A stretch of 6,637 nucleotides of DNA from Deltaproteobacteria bacterium (GTDB taxonomy: Bacteria; Desulfobacterota; Desulfarculia; Adiutricales; Adiutricaceae). The translations under genes and the position numbers were made by a program. Below, one piece after another: positions 4,166-6,637 of this stretch. Every line of letters begins with the position of its first letter. Within the stretch, counting starts at the first letter, position 1. The DNA is taken from contig JAITLH010000414.1 of NCBI GenBank assembly GCA_031277995.1, positions 1-6,637 on the forward strand, read 5' to 3'. The notes beneath the pieces were generated by a model, which had not been told where the DNA came from, did no database searches, and saw only the letters and a program-made list of their open reading frames with translations.

Positions 4166-6495
4166 AAGACAAAAAAACCCCCTCGCCCACCAGGCCGAGA
4201 AAACGCCACTTTTGGCGCGAACGTTTGAGCCATTTGGGCCACAAAATGCGCCCGAAGAAAAACCGGGTGGCCTTCTTTTTGGTTTTGATCGCCATCGCCC
4301 TTTTAACCGTGGGCCTGTCGCGGCCGACCCCGGACAACTACGAGGTTGGCAAAAAGGCCGGGCACACCTTTATGTGCGATCGCGACATGGAAGTGGTCGA
4401 CGAGGACGCCACCGTCTTGGCCCAGGCCTTGGCCGCCAGCCAAGCCATTCCCCTTTTCGAACTCGATTACCGGGTCAACGCCGAATCGATGGAAGAATTT
4501 AGGCGGGTCTTCGATCTGGGCCGGGTTTTGACCCATTCGGGCCTGGCCGGCATCCCGGAAAACTTCCAGGAGACTTTTTGCGGCCTATTTGTCATGGACG
4601 ACTGCCCGGACACCCTGGCCAAAGTTTGGCAAAACCGTTTTGACCAAAAGCTCGAAAACATGGTTTCCTTGCTAACCTCGGAAATCATGAGCCAAGGCCT
4701 TATGGACGAAAGCGATTTCGGGGCCGGCTTCATTGGCCGGGACATAGAAATTAGCCGGGTCTGGGCGGGCAATTCCGTGGTTAAGTACTCTAGTTTTTTA
4801 ACCGTGCCCAGGGCCAAAACCCTGGTTGACGCCCGGGCCAGTTTACTGTCCATCGGCTCCAGCCAAGATTTCGAGAATCTCCTTTCCGCTTTAACCCTGG
4901 GCTTATTGAGGCCCAACCTTAAGCTCGATCGCGCCGCCTGGGAAAACCGCCAAAGCGAAGCCGCGGCCAAGGTCAAGGTGGTTCACTTCCTCAAAGCCGG
5001 GGAGATCATCGTCCGGGAAGGCGACTTAATCACGCCCTTGGCCGGGTTAAAACTCAAAGCCTTAACTAACCGCGACACCCAAGGCGGCCTTTCGATTAGG
5101 CCTTCCTTGGGTTTGATATTTTTGCTTTTGGTTTTTTTGGCCGTTTCCCAGACCTTAATCCATCTCGAACGCGACAGCTCAGAGATCGATTACCGGGAGA
5201 TGATCTTAATCTCCCTACTCATCTTGTGGATCGTCATTTTGTCCTGGTGGTCCGGTTATTTGACCAGGGGGCTTTTAAGGGAAGTGACCCACATCGAGGC
5301 CAGGACCATGTTCATGGCCATGCCCTTCCCGGCCGCGGCCATGCTGGGAGCCATCTTCCTGGGGCTCAGGCGAACCGTTTACATCTGTTTTTTGGGGGCG
5401 TTTTTGGGGGCCATCGCCACTTCCCAGGTCAATACCCTTTCCGCCTTTATCTATATCTGCAACGGTTGCATGGTTTCCATTTGGGGCCTAAGGCACATAA
5501 GCGACCGGGCCCGTTTCATCCCCTCCTCCCTTTTGGCCGCCCTGGTTAACTGCCTGACCATGATGGCCCTAACCCTTACCGACGGCAATCTCCTCAGTAC
5601 CCAGTTTTTGTATAACCTCATGGCCGCGGCCATCTCGGGCTTATTGTCCGGAATCCTGGCCAGCGGCTTGGTCACTTTGATAGAAGCGACTTTGGGCCTT
5701 ACCACCAACCTTAAGCTCATGGAACTGGGAAATCTCAACCGTCCCCTACTTCGGGAACTCATGTTGGCCGCGCCCGGCACCTATCACCATTCGGTCATCG
5801 TCGGCAGCATGGTTGAGGCCGCGGCCGAGGCCATCAGGGCCAATCCCCACCTGGCCAGGGTTGGGGCCTACTATCACGACATCGGCAAAATAAGTAAGCC
5901 CCTTTATTTCATCGAAAACCAGTTGGGCGAAAACAAGCACGAAACCTTAACCCCAACCATGTCGGCCTTGGTCTTGGTCGGACACGTCAAGGAAGGGGCC
6001 GAGATGGCCCGGAAGGATAACCTGCCTAAGGCGGTAATCGACATCGTCGAACAGCACCATGGGACGAGCCTGATGACGTACTTCTATCACAAGGCCAAAG
6101 AAAACCGCGGCCAAAACTCGGCCCCCATAAACGAAAGCGATTTTCGCTACCCCGGGCCCAAGCCCACCAGTAAGGAAGCGGGATTGGTCATGTTGGCCGA
6201 CATCTGCGAAGCGGCCACGAGATCTTTGACCGAACCCACGCCCAACAAAATCCAAGAGCTGGTCAGGACCTTGATCAACAGGGTTTTTGACGACGGCCAA
6301 CTTGACGCCTCGGAACTGGTTTTGAAAGACGTTACCGAAACCATAAGGGTTTTTAACAATATCTTGGTGGGCATTTACCATCACCGCATCGCTTACCCCA
6401 TGACCGACAAGGCCGCCCAAAGCGATCAGGCGGCCAGAAGCAAAGTCATTTACGGCCAACTGACCTCGGAAAGTGCCAAGAGGATTACCCATTAA
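4162..6495 (+). CDS. 7TM-HD domain phosphohydrolase, PgpH/YqfF-type (probable cyclic-di-AMP phosphodiesterase)
   Basis: A 777-residue membrane protein, the full length expected for the family. It has a basic cytoplasmic N-terminus (1-34), a first membrane helix at about 36-53, a large extracytoplasmic 7TMR-HDED-type domain (about 55-312), a block of seven helices (about 314-508), and a C-terminal cytoplasmic HD domain (about 530-745). The metal-binding set is intact: H543 in YHHS, H572-D573 in YYHDIGK, H608 in GHVKEG, H632-H633 in EQHHGTS and D680 in MLADICEA. In Firmicutes this architecture hydrolyses cyclic-di-AMP to pApA; that substrate here is inferred by family. The outer domain probably senses an unknown signal and controls the HD domain through the helices. 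GTG 4162 is supported by GAGG at 4151-4154 and by the 4-nt overlap with phoH. Gene order phoH, 7TM-HD, ybeY is common in several phyla; ybeY is not seen directly downstream here. Confidence 0.92.
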   Translation: MKDKKTPSPTRPRKRHFWRERLSHLGHKMRPKKNRVAFFLVLIAIALLTVGLSRPTPDNYEVGKKAGHTFMCDRDMEVVDEDATVLAQALAASQAIPLFELDYRVNAESMEEFRRVFDLGRVLTHSGLAGIPENFQETFCGLFVMDDCPDTLAKVWQNRFDQKLENMVSLLTSEIMSQGLMDESDFGAGFIGRDIEISRVWAGNSVVKYSSFLTVPRAKTLVDARASLLSIGSSQDFENLLSALTLGLLRPNLKLDRAAWENRQSEAAAKVKVVHFLKAGEIIVREGDLITPLAGLKLKALTNRDTQGGLSIRPSLGLIFLLLVFLAVSQTLIHLERDSSEIDYREMILISLLILWIVILSWWSGYLTRGLLREVTHIEARTMFMAMPFPAAAMLGAIFLGLRRTVYICFLGAFLGAIATSQVNTLSAFIYICNGCMVSIWGLRHISDRARFIPSSLLAALVNCLTMMALTLTDGNLLSTQFLYNLMAAAISGLLSGILASGLVTLIEATLGLTTNLKLMELGNLNRPLLRELMLAAPGTYHHSVIVGSMVEAAAEAIRANPHLARVGAYYHDIGKISKPLYFIENQLGENKHETLTPTMSALVLVGHVKEGAEMARKDNLPKAVIDIVEQHHGTSLMTYFYHKAKENRGQNSAPINESDFRYPGPKPTSKEAGLVMLADICEAATRSLTEPTPNKIQELVRTLINRVFDDGQLDASELVLKDVTETIRVFNNILVGIYHHRIAYPMTDKAAQSDQAARSKVIYGQLTSESAKRITH

Positions 6496-6637
6496 AGAAG
6501 GCGGTTCTCGGGGGGAGGCCCGGGAAAAGGCGGCCGGCGGGCAAGGCTCAAAAAGAAGGCGATTTTAAGGCGTTTTTTCGGGGGCGCCGATGGGAAAAGG
6601 CGGGCCAACGGCCAAAGAAGGCGGTTTTAGGGGGCGG
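6494..6637. repeat. Repeat-rich end of window after the HD gene
   Basis: AAAGAAGGCGGTT occurs at 6494-6506 and 6614-6626, with a one-mismatch copy (AAAGAAGGCGATT) at 6552-6564, so the spacing is about 60 bp. GGGAAAAGGCGG recurs at 6522-6533 and 6592-6603. The first copy starts inside the stop codon of the HD gene. No hairpin plus T-run terminator is evident. A frame starting ATG 6590 is open to the end of the window but encodes only low-complexity Gly/Lys/Arg, so it is not called as a gene. Confidence 0.6.

Noticed and set aside
4467..4976. 169-codon minus-strand frame within the HD gene
   Set aside because: It is a shadow of the strongly supported 7TM-HD gene on the other strand. The same applies to the minus-strand frames at 3193-3528, 5451-5780 and 5947-6492.
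6590..6637. ATG frame open to the window end, possibly the next gene
   Set aside because: Only 16 low-complexity codons are visible, inside a direct repeat, and they do not resemble a YbeY N-terminus. It cannot be judged from this window.

Overview
The window looks like a chromosomal segment of a Gram-negative bacterium. The deltaproteobacterial/Desulfobacterota lineage is a plausible home, but this is an inference from the phoH / 7TM-HD gene order and the general look of the proteins, not a proof. Three kinds of DNA alternate: an AT-richer left part with a restriction-modification gene, long gene-free G/T- and GGCC-rich spacers full of short repeats and palindromes, and a denser, GC-richer two-gene core operon on the right.

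Layout. 1-681 (+) is the 3' end of a large single-chain Type ISP restriction-modification enzyme, cut by the window edge. 682-1665 has no convincing gene; its left quarter is AT-rich and the rest is G-rich with hairpins and a 12-bp tandem repeat. 1666-2112 (-) encodes a small exported protein of unknown function with a clear signal peptide and ribosome binding site. 2113-2996 again has no convincing gene, but holds a phased CGATC array, a possible promoter and a good Rho-independent terminator on the + strand (perhaps bounding a non-coding RNA), a 32-bp near-palindrome, degenerate tandem repeats, and a TATAAT box upstream of the core operon. 2997-3083 (+) is a possible 28-codon leader ORF whose stop codon overlaps the likely TTG start of phoH (3080-4165). 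phoH in turn overlaps by 4 nt the GTG start of a 7TM-HD (PgpH/YqfF-type) phosphohydrolase gene (4162-6495). 6496-6637 is repeat-rich and shows no gene with a convincing start.

How the genes work together. phoH and the 7TM-HD gene are translationally coupled and usually sit with ybeY, in a conserved cluster connected to RNA/ribosome quality control (PhoH, YbeY) and cyclic-dinucleotide turnover at the membrane (7TM-HD). ybeY is not seen right after the HD gene here. The R-M gene and the exported protein look like accessory cargo. No complete new system can be shown. The points most worth checking are the three chained starts (leader, phoH, HD gene), the possible non-coding transcript at about 2300-2698, and the repeat-bearing spacers.
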